DNA from: DSXH01 sp020724325
GTDB taxonomy: Bacteria > Bacteroidota > Ignavibacteria > Ignavibacteriales > Melioribacteraceae
Assembly: GCA_040756515.1 (NCBI GenBank)
Contig: JBFLYW010000005.1
Coordinates: 62,001-126,000, forward strand
DNA: 64,000 nt
Reading direction: 5' to 3'
The notes under the pieces were generated by a model that had not been told where the DNA came from, did no database searches, and saw only the letters and a list, made by a program, of their open reading frames with translations. Made by a program: the position numbers and the translations under genes. Positions 18,492 through 27,663 of the stretch are shown piece after piece; position 1 is the stretch's first letter; the number at the start of each line of letters is the position of its first letter.

Positions 18492-18556
18492 TCCTGTTTG
18501 CGGAAACCTGTCCCGTTTGCGGGACTTATCCCGTTTGCGGGAACCTGTCCCGTTTG
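18492..18556. repeat. Tandem GC hairpin units in the groES-purB gap
   Basis: The 586-bp gap between groES and purB has no gene that I can support. This part has three or four imperfect tandem copies of a unit built on CCCGTTTGCGGGA, each a self-complementary stem CCCG/CGGG with a TTTG loop. In composition it stands out from the AT-rich surroundings. Confidence 0.7.
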
Positions 18557-18649
18557 TTTGTGTGCCGTCTGATATTCATGTAAAGAAACTTACGAAAAAT
18601 ATCGTCTGCCATTTCTCATCCCGCTTTGCGGAATTCGAAATAACATTTC

Positions 18650-18775
18650 TCAGTCTCCCGACAAGTCGCCATCCTCAGAATAACAGAGTATAAAGTGTAC
18701 TGTCATTCTGAACCGAACGAAGTGAGGTGAAGAATCGATGTGCGTAGCTTCTCAGTCTCCCGACAAGTCGGGGTC
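18650..18775. repeat. Pair of TCTCCCGACAAGTCG repeats around a GTCATTCTGA repeat
   Basis: Two copies of CAGTCTCCCGACAAGTCG (from about 18651 and 18750) bracket a 35-bp unit at 18702-18736 that starts GTCATTCTGA and ends GAAGAATC. The second CCCGACAAGTCGGGG is palindromic. The 35-bp class returns inside the gmd coding region at 34287-34321, so this is a dispersed short repeat family. Confidence 0.7.
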
Positions 18776-18816
18776 CTTCTAAATAAAATTTCTGAATTTT
18801 TCAGAGACCTTTTGTA

Positions 18817-20121
18817 CTAATCATCATTTAATATCGAGCGCTTAAAAATATAATCAATATTCTTAAGCAATTCTGAATTATCAAATACATTATTTAATTC
18901 AATTTCTTTTATAAGTTTCACTACGCTCTCATTTTTCAATAACTCATCTTTTAAATTCGTTTTCTCGTTCTGCCATACTTCCATTGCACAACTCTGAACT
19001 ATCTTATATGCATCTTCTCTGGAAATCCCTTTCTCGGTAAGAAGTAGTAGTACTTTTTGTGAAAAGATTAATCCGCGTGTAAGATTCAAATTCTTTAGTA
19101 TCTGCTCAGGATAAATAATTAGATTGTCGATCAGTTTTGTAGCAAGTCCTAATATATAATCAAGTACTATGCAGCTATCGGGAATGATAACTCTCTCTAC
19201 AGACGAATGAGAAATATCCCTTTCATGCCAAAGAGCTACGTTTTCTAAAGCTGCCTGTGCGTTACTTCTCAGCAGTCTTGCAAGCCCTGTTATCCTTTCG
19301 CTTATAATTGGATTCCGTTTATGCGGCATTGCAGATGAACCTTTCTGTCCCTTCGAAAAATATTCCTCTGCTTCCAGTACTTCCGTTCTCTGTAAATGTC
19401 TTATTTCTATTGCAATTTTCTCTAGTGATGCACCAATTACTGCGAGTGTAGTAAGAAACTCTGCATGGCGATCGCGCTGCACGACTTGAGTTGCAACGGG
19501 TTCTGGACTAAGACCTAATTTTTCACAAACATACTTTTCAACTGATGGAGATAAGTGCTCAAAAGTTCCGACGGCACCAGATACTTTACCTATGCTGATA
19601 TTCTTAATTGCACTCTCTAATCTTACAATATTCCTCTTTGCCTCTTCATACCAGAGTGCAAACTTGAGTCCCATAGAATAAGCTTCTGCATGAATTCCGT
19701 GACTTCTTCCGATGCAAAGAGTATGCTTATGTTCAACAGCTCTCTTTTTTAGGACTGATTTTAATTCCAAAAGATTCTTAAGTAGAATTTCCCCAGCAGT
19801 TTTCATTTGGTATGCGAGTGTAGTATCAAGAATATCTGATGAAGTCATACCATAATGAATATGTCTGGAAGCTGGACCGACATATTCGGCAACATTAGTT
19901 AAAAAAGCAATTACATCATGCTTTGTTGTCTCTTCAATTTCCAGAACGCGTTTTAGATTGTAATTGGCTTTCGATTTAATTTCTTCCAAATCTTCTTTCG
20001 AAATAAAGCCCAACTCGCTTCTTGCTTCGCAAGCAAGGATTTCAATTTTAAGCCATGTATCCAGCTTAAACTTCTCCAGCCAAATTTCCCCCATTTCTTT
20101 TCTTGTGTAACGTTCGATCAT
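18817..20121 (-). CDS. purB: Adenylosuccinate lyase
   Basis: PurB catalyses two fumarate-releasing steps of purine synthesis. The 434-residue protein carries the fumarase/lyase signature SSAMPHKRNP (about residues 263-272) and the family His regions (TSSDILDT, GRSHGIHAEA). Its start overlaps the degQ stop by 4 bp (ATGA), so it is coupled to degQ and probably plsY. Confidence 0.97.
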   Translation of the reverse strand: MIERYTRKEMGEIWLEKFKLDTWLKIEILACEARSELGFISKEDLEEIKSKANYNLKRVLEIEETTKHDVIAFLTNVAEYVGPASRHIHYGMTSSDILDTTLAYQMKTAGEILLKNLLELKSVLKKRAVEHKHTLCIGRSHGIHAEAYSMGLKFALWYEEAKRNIVRLESAIKNISIGKVSGAVGTFEHLSPSVEKYVCEKLGLSPEPVATQVVQRDRHAEFLTTLAVIGASLEKIAIEIRHLQRTEVLEAEEYFSKGQKGSSAMPHKRNPIISERITGLARLLRSNAQAALENVALWHERDISHSSVERVIIPDSCIVLDYILGLATKLIDNLIIYPEQILKNLNLTRGLIFSQKVLLLLTEKGISREDAYKIVQSCAMEVWQNEKTNLKDELLKNESVVKLIKEIELNNVFDNSELLKNIDYIFKRSILNDD

Positions 20122-21302
20122 CTTCTACGCTCAAGTATAAGTTTAACTGACAACTGTTTGCCGTCCCGAACAATTTTTACATCTATCTGTTCACCTGTTC
20201 TGAATTCCTGAAGTTTACCAATCATAATTGTTTCATTATTGATTTTGAAATTGTTTATACCAACAATTATATCATATACTTTAATACCAGCTTTTTCTGC
20301 TGGTGAATTACGCTGAACCTGTGTAACAATTACACCGCGCGTACTGCTAAGATCGTACGCTTTAGCAATTGCCTGGTCAACAGTTTGAATGCTTAGCCCG
20401 GTCCAGAAATCGCGGTCAACTTTTCCGTTGGTTTTCAATTCATCGATAACACGCTTCACTTTATTAATAGGAATTGCAAAACCCAATCCAATGTTACCCG
20501 CTGAACCGGCAGTATAAATTAATGTGTTCATTCCAATTAACTCGCCTAATGCATTTACGAGCGGTCCGCCGCTGTTTCCGGTATTAATTGCTGCGTCGGT
20601 CTGAATCATGTTCACGTAATAACGGTTATTCTGTGCTCCTAAATTCATCCCTTTGGCACTAACTACACCAATTGTGACTGTCGGCTGATCATTAATGTCG
20701 AATAATCCGAAAGGATTTCCTAATGCAATAACCCATTCACCAATTAAAATTTTATCGGAATCGCCTAACTTAACATACGGAAAATTGTTCCCGCTGATTT
20801 TAAGAAGACAAACATCTGAAGAAGGATCGCTTCCAATTATCTTTGCTTCGTGCTGAGTTCCATCTGTCATTGTTACTATTGCTTCAATTGCATTTCCAGC
20901 TACGTGATCGTTTGTAAGAATATATCCGTCAGGTGAAATAATTACTCCTGAACCCAGGTTTTTGATCTGCTGATTATAAACCCTATCTTCAAAGAAGAAT
21001 CTGTAAATAGGGTCATTGGAAAAAATATCACGGAACTGCCTTATTTCGGTAACGTTGATACCTACAACAGCGGGGCTTACCGCAGCAGCGGTTTTAGTAA
21101 TTATCGTTGCTCTGCTTGCTGAAACCTCTTGTTGAGTTGAATCCTGATTTAATGTCTGAACAGCGTTAATACTGCTGTCACTTATCATTGAACCCGAACT
21201 CAAAATATCTGAGGGAGTCCCCTTAAAAATAAATGCAAATGCAACAGAGGCAACTATTAATGTTACTATTGCGGTTGTAATTATTATCCTTCCCTTATTC
21301 AT
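20118..21302 (-). CDS. DegQ/HtrA-type periplasmic serine protease with one PDZ domain
   Basis: A 394-residue protease of the S1C (HtrA/Do) family. It has an N-terminal signal anchor (about 5-27), the trypsin-like domain with His in LTNDHVAG, Asp in SDVCLLKI and Ser in NTGNSGGPLVN, and one C-terminal PDZ domain (about 290-390, RGVIVTQVQRNSPAEKAGI). One PDZ fits the DegS/shorter DegQ type. These enzymes degrade or refold damaged envelope proteins. It follows plsY by 1 bp. Confidence 0.93.
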   Translation of the reverse strand: MNKGRIIITTAIVTLIVASVAFAFIFKGTPSDILSSGSMISDSSINAVQTLNQDSTQQEVSASRATIITKTAAAVSPAVVGINVTEIRQFRDIFSNDPIYRFFFEDRVYNQQIKNLGSGVIISPDGYILTNDHVAGNAIEAIVTMTDGTQHEAKIIGSDPSSDVCLLKISGNNFPYVKLGDSDKILIGEWVIALGNPFGLFDINDQPTVTIGVVSAKGMNLGAQNNRYYVNMIQTDAAINTGNSGGPLVNALGELIGMNTLIYTAGSAGNIGLGFAIPINKVKRVIDELKTNGKVDRDFWTGLSIQTVDQAIAKAYDLSSTRGVIVTQVQRNSPAEKAGIKVYDIIVGINNFKINNETIMIGKLQEFRTGEQIDVKIVRDGKQLSVKLILERRR

Positions 21303-21303
21303 T

Positions 21304-21933
21304 TTAATCTTTCCTCGATTTTTCTGCTTGTTGTTTTATGTAAATTTTTATCGGCTCAATATGCCGTGTTAATATAATTATCAGAATTATTGAAACAGGA
21401 ATTGAATATTCTAAATTGTTCTGCGCAGAAGTATTTGATAAACGGTTTAATACATCTGCAGAAGAGAATGATAGAATTGCCGTAAGCAATGTTGAAGCAA
21501 AATTACTGAAATGAATATTTTGCCTGAATGCAAATGCGATAAGCCACATTATTGCCCATACTATCAGTATAGGATAAGAAATTAAAATTCCTCCTCCAGC
21601 TGCTGCTGCAAGTCCTCTGCCTCCTTTGAATTTTAACCAGAATGAATAACAATGACTTAATACTGCTCCGGCTAATCCGATTGCTTTATATAGAAACTGA
21701 TCCCCGAAAATTAGTTCTATTAACAGTACAGTGATTATTCCTTTTAAGAAATCAATTATGAAAACCAATATCCCAAGAGCTTTTGAATTCGATACACGGA
21801 TTGAATTCAATGCACCGATGTTCCCGGATCCGCTTTCAGTAATATCAATTCCTTTGTATTTCTTTAAGAATATATATGCTGTGGGGAATGAACCCAGGAT
21901 TATTCCGATTAATAAACTTAAAAAGTATTCCAT
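21304..21933 (-). CDS. plsY: Acyl-phosphate:glycerol-3-phosphate acyltransferase PlsY
   Basis: PlsY transfers the acyl group from acyl-phosphate to glycerol-3-phosphate, the first step of phospholipid synthesis. The 209-residue polytopic protein has the family motifs ESGSGNIGALN and KFKGGRGLAAAAG. I start at ATG 21933 (MEYFLSLLIG), the usual PlsY beginning; an in-frame GTG at 21972 would add 13 unconserved residues. It is first in a plsY-degQ-purB run. Confidence 0.94.
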   Translation of the reverse strand: MEYFLSLLIGIILGSFPTAYIFLKKYKGIDITESGSGNIGALNSIRVSNSKALGILVFIIDFLKGIITVLLIELIFGDQFLYKAIGLAGAVLSHCYSFWLKFKGGRGLAAAAGGGILISYPILIVWAIMWLIAFAFRQNIHFSNFASTLLTAILSFSSADVLNRLSNTSAQNNLEYSIPVSIILIIILTRHIEPIKIYIKQQAEKSRKD

Positions 21934-22301
21934 TTTTTTAAAATTGTTGTTTGCCAAATTTAACAAATTCACTCATTCCATAATAATAGAGTTTTTACAT
22001 TTAGTCTGGAAAAATCCATCCCATTACTTAAAATCGATTCATGAAGTCCTATACCATTTTAAGACCACAGTAATTTTTCAATTGCATAAAAATTTTTTTA
22101 TTCATTTAAAAAATTTTTCCTGCGTAAATCTGTCGCAGATTATTTTTTTTAAAACTGCATATATCTCTTTGCTAATTCTAAATTATCTAAATGTTATCAA
22201 ATATGAATTATCCAGAATATTTTATCTTTCCACTTTCGCATTCGAATAAAATTATTAAATTTGAGCCGTAAATCTTATTGCAACTTATTTAAGAGGAATA
22301 A
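21934..22301. other. Divergent AT-rich promoter region between plsY and glgP, no gene seen
   Basis: The 368 bp between the divergent plsY and alpha-glucan phosphorylase genes have no open frame with family features. The region is very AT-rich and must hold promoters for both sides, but I could not pick reliable boxes. AGAGGA just before 22302 is the phosphorylase ribosome site. Confidence 0.5.
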
Positions 22302-24866
22302 ATGATTAATTATATCGGTAGATTTAATGTAATTCCTTTGCTACCCGAAAAATTAGAACCGCTTAGAGAAATAGTGTTTAATTTATTCTGGACTTGGAAT
22401 CACGACGCGATTGATCTTTTTAGAAGACTTGATGGAAAACTATGGGAAGAAACCTATCATAACCCTGTCTTAATGCTCGGTAAAATTAGTCAGGAACGTC
22501 TTAACGAAGTATCAACGGATGATAGTTTCATATCTCACATGAACCGCGTCTATGTTCAACTAAACGTTTATATGGAAGAGAAAACGTGGTATCAGAAAAA
22601 TTTTAAGTTTGATAAAGAAAATGTTATTGCCTACTTTTCGGCAGAATATGGACTGACTGAATGCCTCCAGATCTATTCTGGGGGATTAGGAGTTTTATCA
22701 GGCGACCATCTAAAATCTGCAAGTGATTTAGGATTGCCTTTAGTTGGGGTTGGACTTTGTTATAAAGAAGGTTACTTTCAGCAGTATCTTACTTCGGATG
22801 GATGGCAGCAAGAGAGATATGAACTGACCGATTTCTACAATCAACCTATGACTCTTGTTCTAAACGAAGACAAATCACCATTAAAAATAGAACTCGATTT
22901 CCCCGGAAGAAAAGTGTTTATACAGATATGGAAAATCCAAATTGGAAGAATTCCTCTCTTTCTTCTCGATACTAACGTTCCAGAAAATATAGCCGAAGAT
23001 AAGTTTATTACACGTGCTCTATATGGCGGAAATAATGAAACAAGAATTCAGCAGGAAATTGTTCTTGGCATAGGCGGAATTCGCGCACTTCACGCAATGA
23101 GTATCAAACCGATTGTCTGCCATATGAATGAAGGTCACTCTGCGTTCCTCGCATTAGAGAGAATAAGAATGTTGATGAAACTCTATAATCTTTCTTTCAA
23201 AGAGGCACGCGATGTTAACTTCTATTCCAATGTATTTACTACTCATACACCAGTTCCGGCTGGAATTGATATCTTTCCGAATGAAATGATCGAAAAATAT
23301 TTCGGTAATTATTATCGCAATGAACTCGGTATCAGCGATAAGGATTTTTATAGTCTTGGAACAATTATTAAGGATAAACCGCCAAGCAACTATAATATGG
23401 CTCACCTTGCTATGAATATGTCCGGCTATGTTAACGGCGTAAGTAAACTTCATGGAAAAGTTTCTAAGAAAATGTGGCAGTCGGGTTTCCCGGAAGTTCC
23501 GTTCGAAGAAATACCGATCGATTATATTACTAACGGTGTTCATATCCACTCCCATTTGTCGAATGATATGCAGGAATTACTCTACCGGTATCTTGGCGAA
23601 AAATTTATGCGTGATCCATCCGATTCTGACACATGGAAACGGATTGATGAAATACCCGATGAAGAACTATGGCGTACACATGAAAGAAGACGCGAGCGGC
23701 TCGTAGCCTTTGCCCGTAAACGACTTAAAAAACAAATTATTAACCGCGGCGGATCATCTTCAGAAATTAATGCCGCTAAGGAAGTGCTCGATGCATCTGC
23801 GCTTACAATCGGATTTGCAAGACGGTTCGCAACTTACAAACGTGCAAACCTTATCTTCAAAGATATTGAGCGGCTTATAAGTATTATTGCAAATCCCGAT
23901 TATCCGGTTCAGTTTATAATTGCCGGTAAAGCTCATCCTAAAGACGAAGAAGGGAAGAAACTGATTCAGGAAATTATCGCTGTAACTAAAGAACATTATC
24001 TAAGAAAGAAAATTGTCTTTCTCGAAAATTATGATATGAATGTAGCCCGCTATATGGTTGAGGGATGCGATGTATGGCTTAATAATCCGCGCAGACCATT
24101 AGAAGCAAGCGGAACATCGGGAATGAAAATAATTGCCAACGGTGGACTTAACTTAAGTGTTCTTGACGGTTGGTGGGATGAAGCATATAATTATCACGTT
24201 GGCTGGCGAATTGGGAACGGCGAAGAATATGATAACCTCGATTATCAGGATGAAGTAGAATCGCGGTTGATTTATGAAATGATCGAAAAAGAAATTGTAC
24301 CGCTTTTCTATAATAGAAGCGAAGGAAAACTTCCTCGTGGATGGATTCAAATGATGAAGAATTCTATGAAGCAGCTTGGACCGGTTTATAATACTCATCG
24401 CATGGTTCAGGAGTATGCTAAAAAATTCTATTTTGCTTCATACCAAAAACGTCATGAACTGATGGAGAATAACTGGGAAAAAGGGAATGCTTATTCGGCA
24501 TGGAAAAATAAAGTCCATGAAAACTGGAGTAAAGTTAAATTTATTTCGATTCTTGAAGAAGATAAAAACGGCGACTTAAAAGTTGGGCAAAAGTACCCAA
24601 TTGTTGCTGAAGTTGAACTTGGGGATCTTTCTCCCGATGATGTAGATGTTCAGATTTATTTTGGTAAGGTTGAAAATGGTTCTACAGATGACCGGCTCTT
24701 TGCTAATATGGCTTGTATTCCAAAGAAAAATAGATCCGGACGTTATTCTTACAGAGGAGAAATAGAATGTAAAGATACCGGTCAATTTGGATTTACTTTA
24801 CGTATTTTACCAAAGAATGATATCCTTATTAATAAGTTTGAATTGGGGCTGATTCGCTGGGCATAG
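22302..24866 (+). CDS. glgP: Alpha-glucan (glycogen/starch) phosphorylase, GT35 family
   Basis: An 854-residue phosphorylase that releases glucose-1-phosphate from alpha-1,4-glucans. The PLP-binding Lys lies in EASGTSGMKIIANGGLNLS, and the family motifs HMNEGHSAFL and TTHTPVPAGID are visible. The architecture (about 850 residues with an N-terminal DUF3417-like region LFWTWNHDAIDLFRRL) is that of the short alpha-glucan family phosphorylase, not the E. coli GlgP/MalP type. It stands alone, followed by a repeat-rich region. Confidence 0.95.
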   Translation: MINYIGRFNVIPLLPEKLEPLREIVFNLFWTWNHDAIDLFRRLDGKLWEETYHNPVLMLGKISQERLNEVSTDDSFISHMNRVYVQLNVYMEEKTWYQKNFKFDKENVIAYFSAEYGLTECLQIYSGGLGVLSGDHLKSASDLGLPLVGVGLCYKEGYFQQYLTSDGWQQERYELTDFYNQPMTLVLNEDKSPLKIELDFPGRKVFIQIWKIQIGRIPLFLLDTNVPENIAEDKFITRALYGGNNETRIQQEIVLGIGGIRALHAMSIKPIVCHMNEGHSAFLALERIRMLMKLYNLSFKEARDVNFYSNVFTTHTPVPAGIDIFPNEMIEKYFGNYYRNELGISDKDFYSLGTIIKDKPPSNYNMAHLAMNMSGYVNGVSKLHGKVSKKMWQSGFPEVPFEEIPIDYITNGVHIHSHLSNDMQELLYRYLGEKFMRDPSDSDTWKRIDEIPDEELWRTHERRRERLVAFARKRLKKQIINRGGSSSEINAAKEVLDASALTIGFARRFATYKRANLIFKDIERLISIIANPDYPVQFIIAGKAHPKDEEGKKLIQEIIAVTKEHYLRKKIVFLENYDMNVARYMVEGCDVWLNNPRRPLEASGTSGMKIIANGGLNLSVLDGWWDEAYNYHVGWRIGNGEEYDNLDYQDEVESRLIYEMIEKEIVPLFYNRSEGKLPRGWIQMMKNSMKQLGPVYNTHRMVQEYAKKFYFASYQKRHELMENNWEKGNAYSAWKNKVHENWSKVKFISILEEDKNGDLKVGQKYPIVAEVELGDLSPDDVDVQIYFGKVENGSTDDRLFANMACIPKKNRSGRYSYRGEIECKDTGQFGFTLRILPKNDILINKFELGLIRWA

Positions 24867-24971
24867 ATATGTAGAAAGATTCTGAATGCTTAGTTCAAAG
24901 TTTGTTGTGCTGAATAGAATGTTTAATCAACTATCATCGAAAATAGATTTTCGTTATGATTATTAACTGAA

Positions 24972-25197
24972 GTTACGCATACTTTTGAAAAGCCTTAGTC
25001 ATAAAAGCACCAAAAACAATTGTGAAATTTGGTGTTTTAGTGTTTTAGTGGCAAAAATAAGTTGAAAAAAGAACTGCGAGATTTTTTGTAATGAAGGATT
25101 ATAAAAGAAGTGACAGCCACAAAATCACTAAATGACACTAAAACCATTTGTGAAAAATTAGTTTTTTTAGTGGCAAAAAAATCACCCGTTGCGTAAC
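24972..25197 (+). mobile_element. MITE-like element, copy 1 (226 bp)
   Basis: A non-coding 226-bp element starting GTTACGCA and ending TGCGTAAC (perfect 8-bp terminal inverted repeats, probably extended outward by ACTGA-like bases). A strongly similar 232-bp copy lies in opposite orientation at 38256-38487. The interior has A-rich and TTTTAGTG-type repeats and no open frame. No transposase is in the window that could be matched to it. The stretch 24867-24971 before it holds nothing recognisable. Confidence 0.8.
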
Positions 25198-25216
25198 ATC
25201 AGTTATTAACTCATTT

Positions 25217-25588
25217 TTAGATATTGATTCATAGGAATGGGCAAGAGGATTAGCTCAGCAAATTTATAAATTAACTTATCGATGAAAGATTGCACAAGAT
25301 TTTGGATTGAAAACTCAGTTGCAGAGAGTAGTTGTTTCCATTAAGTCTAATATTGCTGAAGGTTTTGAGCGTGAATCAAAAAAATCATTTGTTAGTTTTC
25401 TGAATTATGTGTATCGATCTAAAACAGAAGTTAATTCCTTGTTATTTATTGAAATCGATATTGATTATATTAGTAACCAACAATTCAATGAATTGACTAA
25501 AACACAAAAAATGGAAAAAATTAAAAAGGTCATTGACGGATTTACTAAATACTTGAAAAAATTAGATTATCAACGGAGTAATGAATAA
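25217..25588 (+). pseudogene. Degenerate four-helix-bundle (23S rRNA IVP family) gene
   Basis: The C-terminal part (SIKSNIAEGFERESKKSF onward, through KYLKKLDYQ) is a clear member of the four-helix-bundle/IVP family, with its SNIAEG core. The matching N-terminal helix (EWARGLAQQIYKLTYR) is present but cut by in-frame stops TAG at 25232 and TGA at 25283. It is more distant from the copies at 27 and 32 kb. A pure heptad array follows directly. Confidence 0.75.
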
Positions 25589-25800
25589 CTCAGAACTCAG
25601 AACTCAGAACTCTGAACTCAGAACTCAGAACTCAGAACTCGGAACTCTGAACTCAGAACTCAGAACTCTGAACTCAGAATTCAGAACTCAGAACTCAGAA
25701 CTCAGAACTCAGAACTCAGAACTCAGAACTCAGAACTCAGAACTCAGAACTCAGAACTCAGAACTCAGAACTCAGAACTCAGAACTCAGAACCCAGAACT
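25587..25800 (+). repeat. Heptanucleotide array (AACTCAG)n, about 30.5 units
   Basis: 214 bp of nearly pure AACTCAG units with scattered single-base variants. A frame through it would encode repeated NSELRTQ, since 3 heptads equal 7 codons; all three forward frames give the same cyclic peptide. I do not consider the 73-residue frame (25581-25802) a real gene. It begins where the broken four-helix-bundle gene ends. Confidence 0.97.
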
Positions 25801-25807
25801 AAATAGA

Positions 25808-26716
25808 ATGCTTCTAGAAACCTTAGACCTCCGAAACAAAGATGTACTTATCTACTCTCAAAACCTGTTCAATTTTAACGACAGTTTTAAGATTGTTTAT
25901 AAAAATGAGAAGAAGAAATATCCTCGTCGCATCAGCTACTTTGATGTTTGCAGCTATGTTAAAGACCCATCACCTAAAAATTTAATTATCTACCGGCTCC
26001 TTACCAATATTCATAATCTTGATGCTTATACTACAAAGTATGGATACTTTATTAAAATCCACGGCAGAATGGAATTGATCTATTTCGATCCGATCTTCGC
26101 TATAAAAGATCTTAGACATTTAAGATTTGAACTCGACCCCAATCGATTCAGATTCAAAATTCAGCAGTTAGGACTCACATCTCTAACCCGGTGGGAAGGT
26201 GAACCCGATTTTGCAGAAATCTACAGCTTCGACTTGAGAGCGATTGAAGCTCAGAATCAGAACGACAAAATTTACGCAGATGCTATCTTTGCATTCGACC
26301 CCGATTATTCTGATAAACAGATTTTAGATGAAGAAACTTCGCTAGTGAAAAATTATGAAGAAAAAAGTTCTGCTGAAAAACTTGTTACTGCTGAACCAAA
26401 AGAATCTATTACATCTATTAATAATATTGAAGAGGATAAAACCTCACCTGTTAAAGTAGTTACCCCAACTGCTCCTGATACTAATAAAGTAATCGATTTA
26501 CGGGAAGAGATTATCTCGCTCCTAAAACATGCACTTAATATAGAAAATGAGACTTCTTCAAAAGAAATTGATCAACCTCACACTCCACTAAAAAAGGAAG
26601 TTAACAATCAGGTTCAGAACATATTCGACCTTTTTAAGACAACTAATAAATCTGATGGTCTTACAGAGCGCGAAAAAGAATCTGTAATTCTAAAATTTAA
26701 CGAAAAATTAAAATAG
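25808..26716 (+). CDS. Hypothetical protein, 302 residues
   Basis: Not recognised. The first 165 residues look folded (mixed hydrophobic strands, Arg/Phe-rich near DLRHLRFELDPNRFRFKIQ); residues about 180-235 are a Ser/Glu/Lys-rich low-complexity linker; the last part is helical (LREEIISLLKHALNI and a Lys/Glu-rich tail). There is no signal peptide or membrane segment. Codon use resembles the housekeeping genes. It begins 7 bp after the heptad array, with no clear ribosome site. Confidence 0.7.
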   Translation: MLLETLDLRNKDVLIYSQNLFNFNDSFKIVYKNEKKKYPRRISYFDVCSYVKDPSPKNLIIYRLLTNIHNLDAYTTKYGYFIKIHGRMELIYFDPIFAIKDLRHLRFELDPNRFRFKIQQLGLTSLTRWEGEPDFAEIYSFDLRAIEAQNQNDKIYADAIFAFDPDYSDKQILDEETSLVKNYEEKSSAEKLVTAEPKESITSINNIEEDKTSPVKVVTPTAPDTNKVIDLREEIISLLKHALNIENETSSKEIDQPHTPLKKEVNNQVQNIFDLFKTTNKSDGLTEREKESVILKFNEKLK

Positions 26717-27016
26717 TGCTTTAATATCTGTTATCTATCTTTATTAAATTACTCTTGGTTTTGATAAATTTTTTCTTTGTCTGTTTCTGTCAATTACAGT
26801 CATTGACAGGATATGTATTTACATTATAAAAAAATTTTGTTGGAAATCGCTATTTATTAAACCGAAATTTTCATTATATTATTTATCGAATTTGGGCAGA
26901 CAGAAGATTTATCTTGCTTAAGAGGGCGTTTCAATCCCCAGAATTAACAACATAACTACAGTTAGTGTGACTAACAGTAGCGGAGCTGTGTTCAAAGCTT
27001 ATTAAAGGCGAAAAAA
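26717..27016 (+). other. Leader region with a stem-loop upstream of the first IVP cassette
   Basis: This 300-bp stretch has no gene. A 10-bp stem with one mismatch (26956-26965 and 26971-26980, loop TGTGA) lies in its second half, preceded by AAGAGGGCGTTTCAATCC. It could be the 5' leader of the nucleotide-sugar genes downstream. No certain promoter box was found. Confidence 0.4.
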
Positions 27017-27638
27017 GTGACAAAGTAACAAAGTGATGAAGTGCTGATGAAAGAATATTAAAGCTGTGATGAGTGATCAGTAATGAGTGAACAGTAATGA
27101 GTGATCAGTAATGAGTGATCAGTAAAGGGGGAAATGAATAATCATAAAGATCTTGAAGTCTGGAAAAAAAGTATTGAGTTTGTAAAAGATATTTATGAAA
27201 AAACTGGATCTTTCCCAAAAGAGGAATTATTCGGAATCACAAATCAGATCAGACGTTCTGCAGTTTCTATTCCATCGAATATTGCAGAAGGTGCTGCAAG
27301 AAACTACAAAGGTGAATTTAAACAATTCTTATATATTGCTTTAGGAAGTTTATCAGAACTGGAAACCCAATTAATTATTTCGCGTGAGATCAATTACTTA
27401 CATTTAGATGAATTTAATCTACTAAATGAAAAACTGGAAACTATACGAAAACTCCTTATCGGCTTAATAAAATTCTTAAAAAATTGATTTAATGATATTA
27501 ACAAATTCTAAATTCTTTTACTGATCACCGTTCACTGATTACTGTTCACCGTTCACTGATTACTGTTCACTGATCACTGATTACTGTTCACTGTTCACTG
27601 ATTACTGTTCACTGTTTACTCATTACCTACTTTGTCAC
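27017..27638 (+). mobile_element. Four-helix-bundle (IVP) cassette A with inverted heptad arms
   Basis: A 622-bp unit. Outer ends are an 11-bp perfect inverted repeat, GTGACAAAGTA (27017-27027) and TACTTTGTCAC (27628-27638). Inside are a left array of 8 heptads of consensus AGTRAWS (27072-27127), the four-helix-bundle gene (27134-27487), a 35-bp AT-rich spacer, and a right array of 14 heptads of the reverse-complement consensus SWTYACT (27523-27620). RNA from it could fold into a long stem with the gene in the loop. That it moves is inferred from the copies at 29869-30247 and 31785-32437. Confidence 0.7.
27134..27487 (+). CDS. Four-helix-bundle protein, 23S rRNA IVP family, copy A
   Basis: A 117-residue member of the family first known from proteins encoded in 23S rRNA intervening sequences (PF05635, TIGR02436). 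Features: HKDLEVWKKSIEFVKDIY, FPKEELFGITNQIRRSAVSI, SNIAEGAARNYKGEF and LGSLSELETQLII, all typical; it should fold as four antiparallel helices and form a ring-like pentamer. The related Avd protein serves diversity-generating retroelements, but no reverse transcriptase is nearby. GGGGG-like AAAGGGGGAA precedes the ATG. Nearly identical to the copy at 31933. Confidence 0.93.
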   Translation: MNNHKDLEVWKKSIEFVKDIYEKTGSFPKEELFGITNQIRRSAVSIPSNIAEGAARNYKGEFKQFLYIALGSLSELETQLIISREINYLHLDEFNLLNEKLETIRKLLIGLIKFLKN

Positions 27639-27663
27639 CTTATATTTAACAGGCAGCTAATAA

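Noticed and set aside
25581..25802. A 73-residue coding region of NSELRTQ repeats
   Set aside because: It is only the translation of a heptanucleotide array; any frame gives the same peptide and there is no ribosome site of its own.
27134..27487. Diversity-generating retroelement accessory protein (Avd)
   Set aside because: The family is related, but no reverse transcriptase, template repeat or variable repeat was seen nearby.
27068..27645. CRISPR-like array from the repeated ACTG/ATCAGT units
   Set aside because: The units are contiguous 7-bp repeats without unique spacers, and no cas gene is present.
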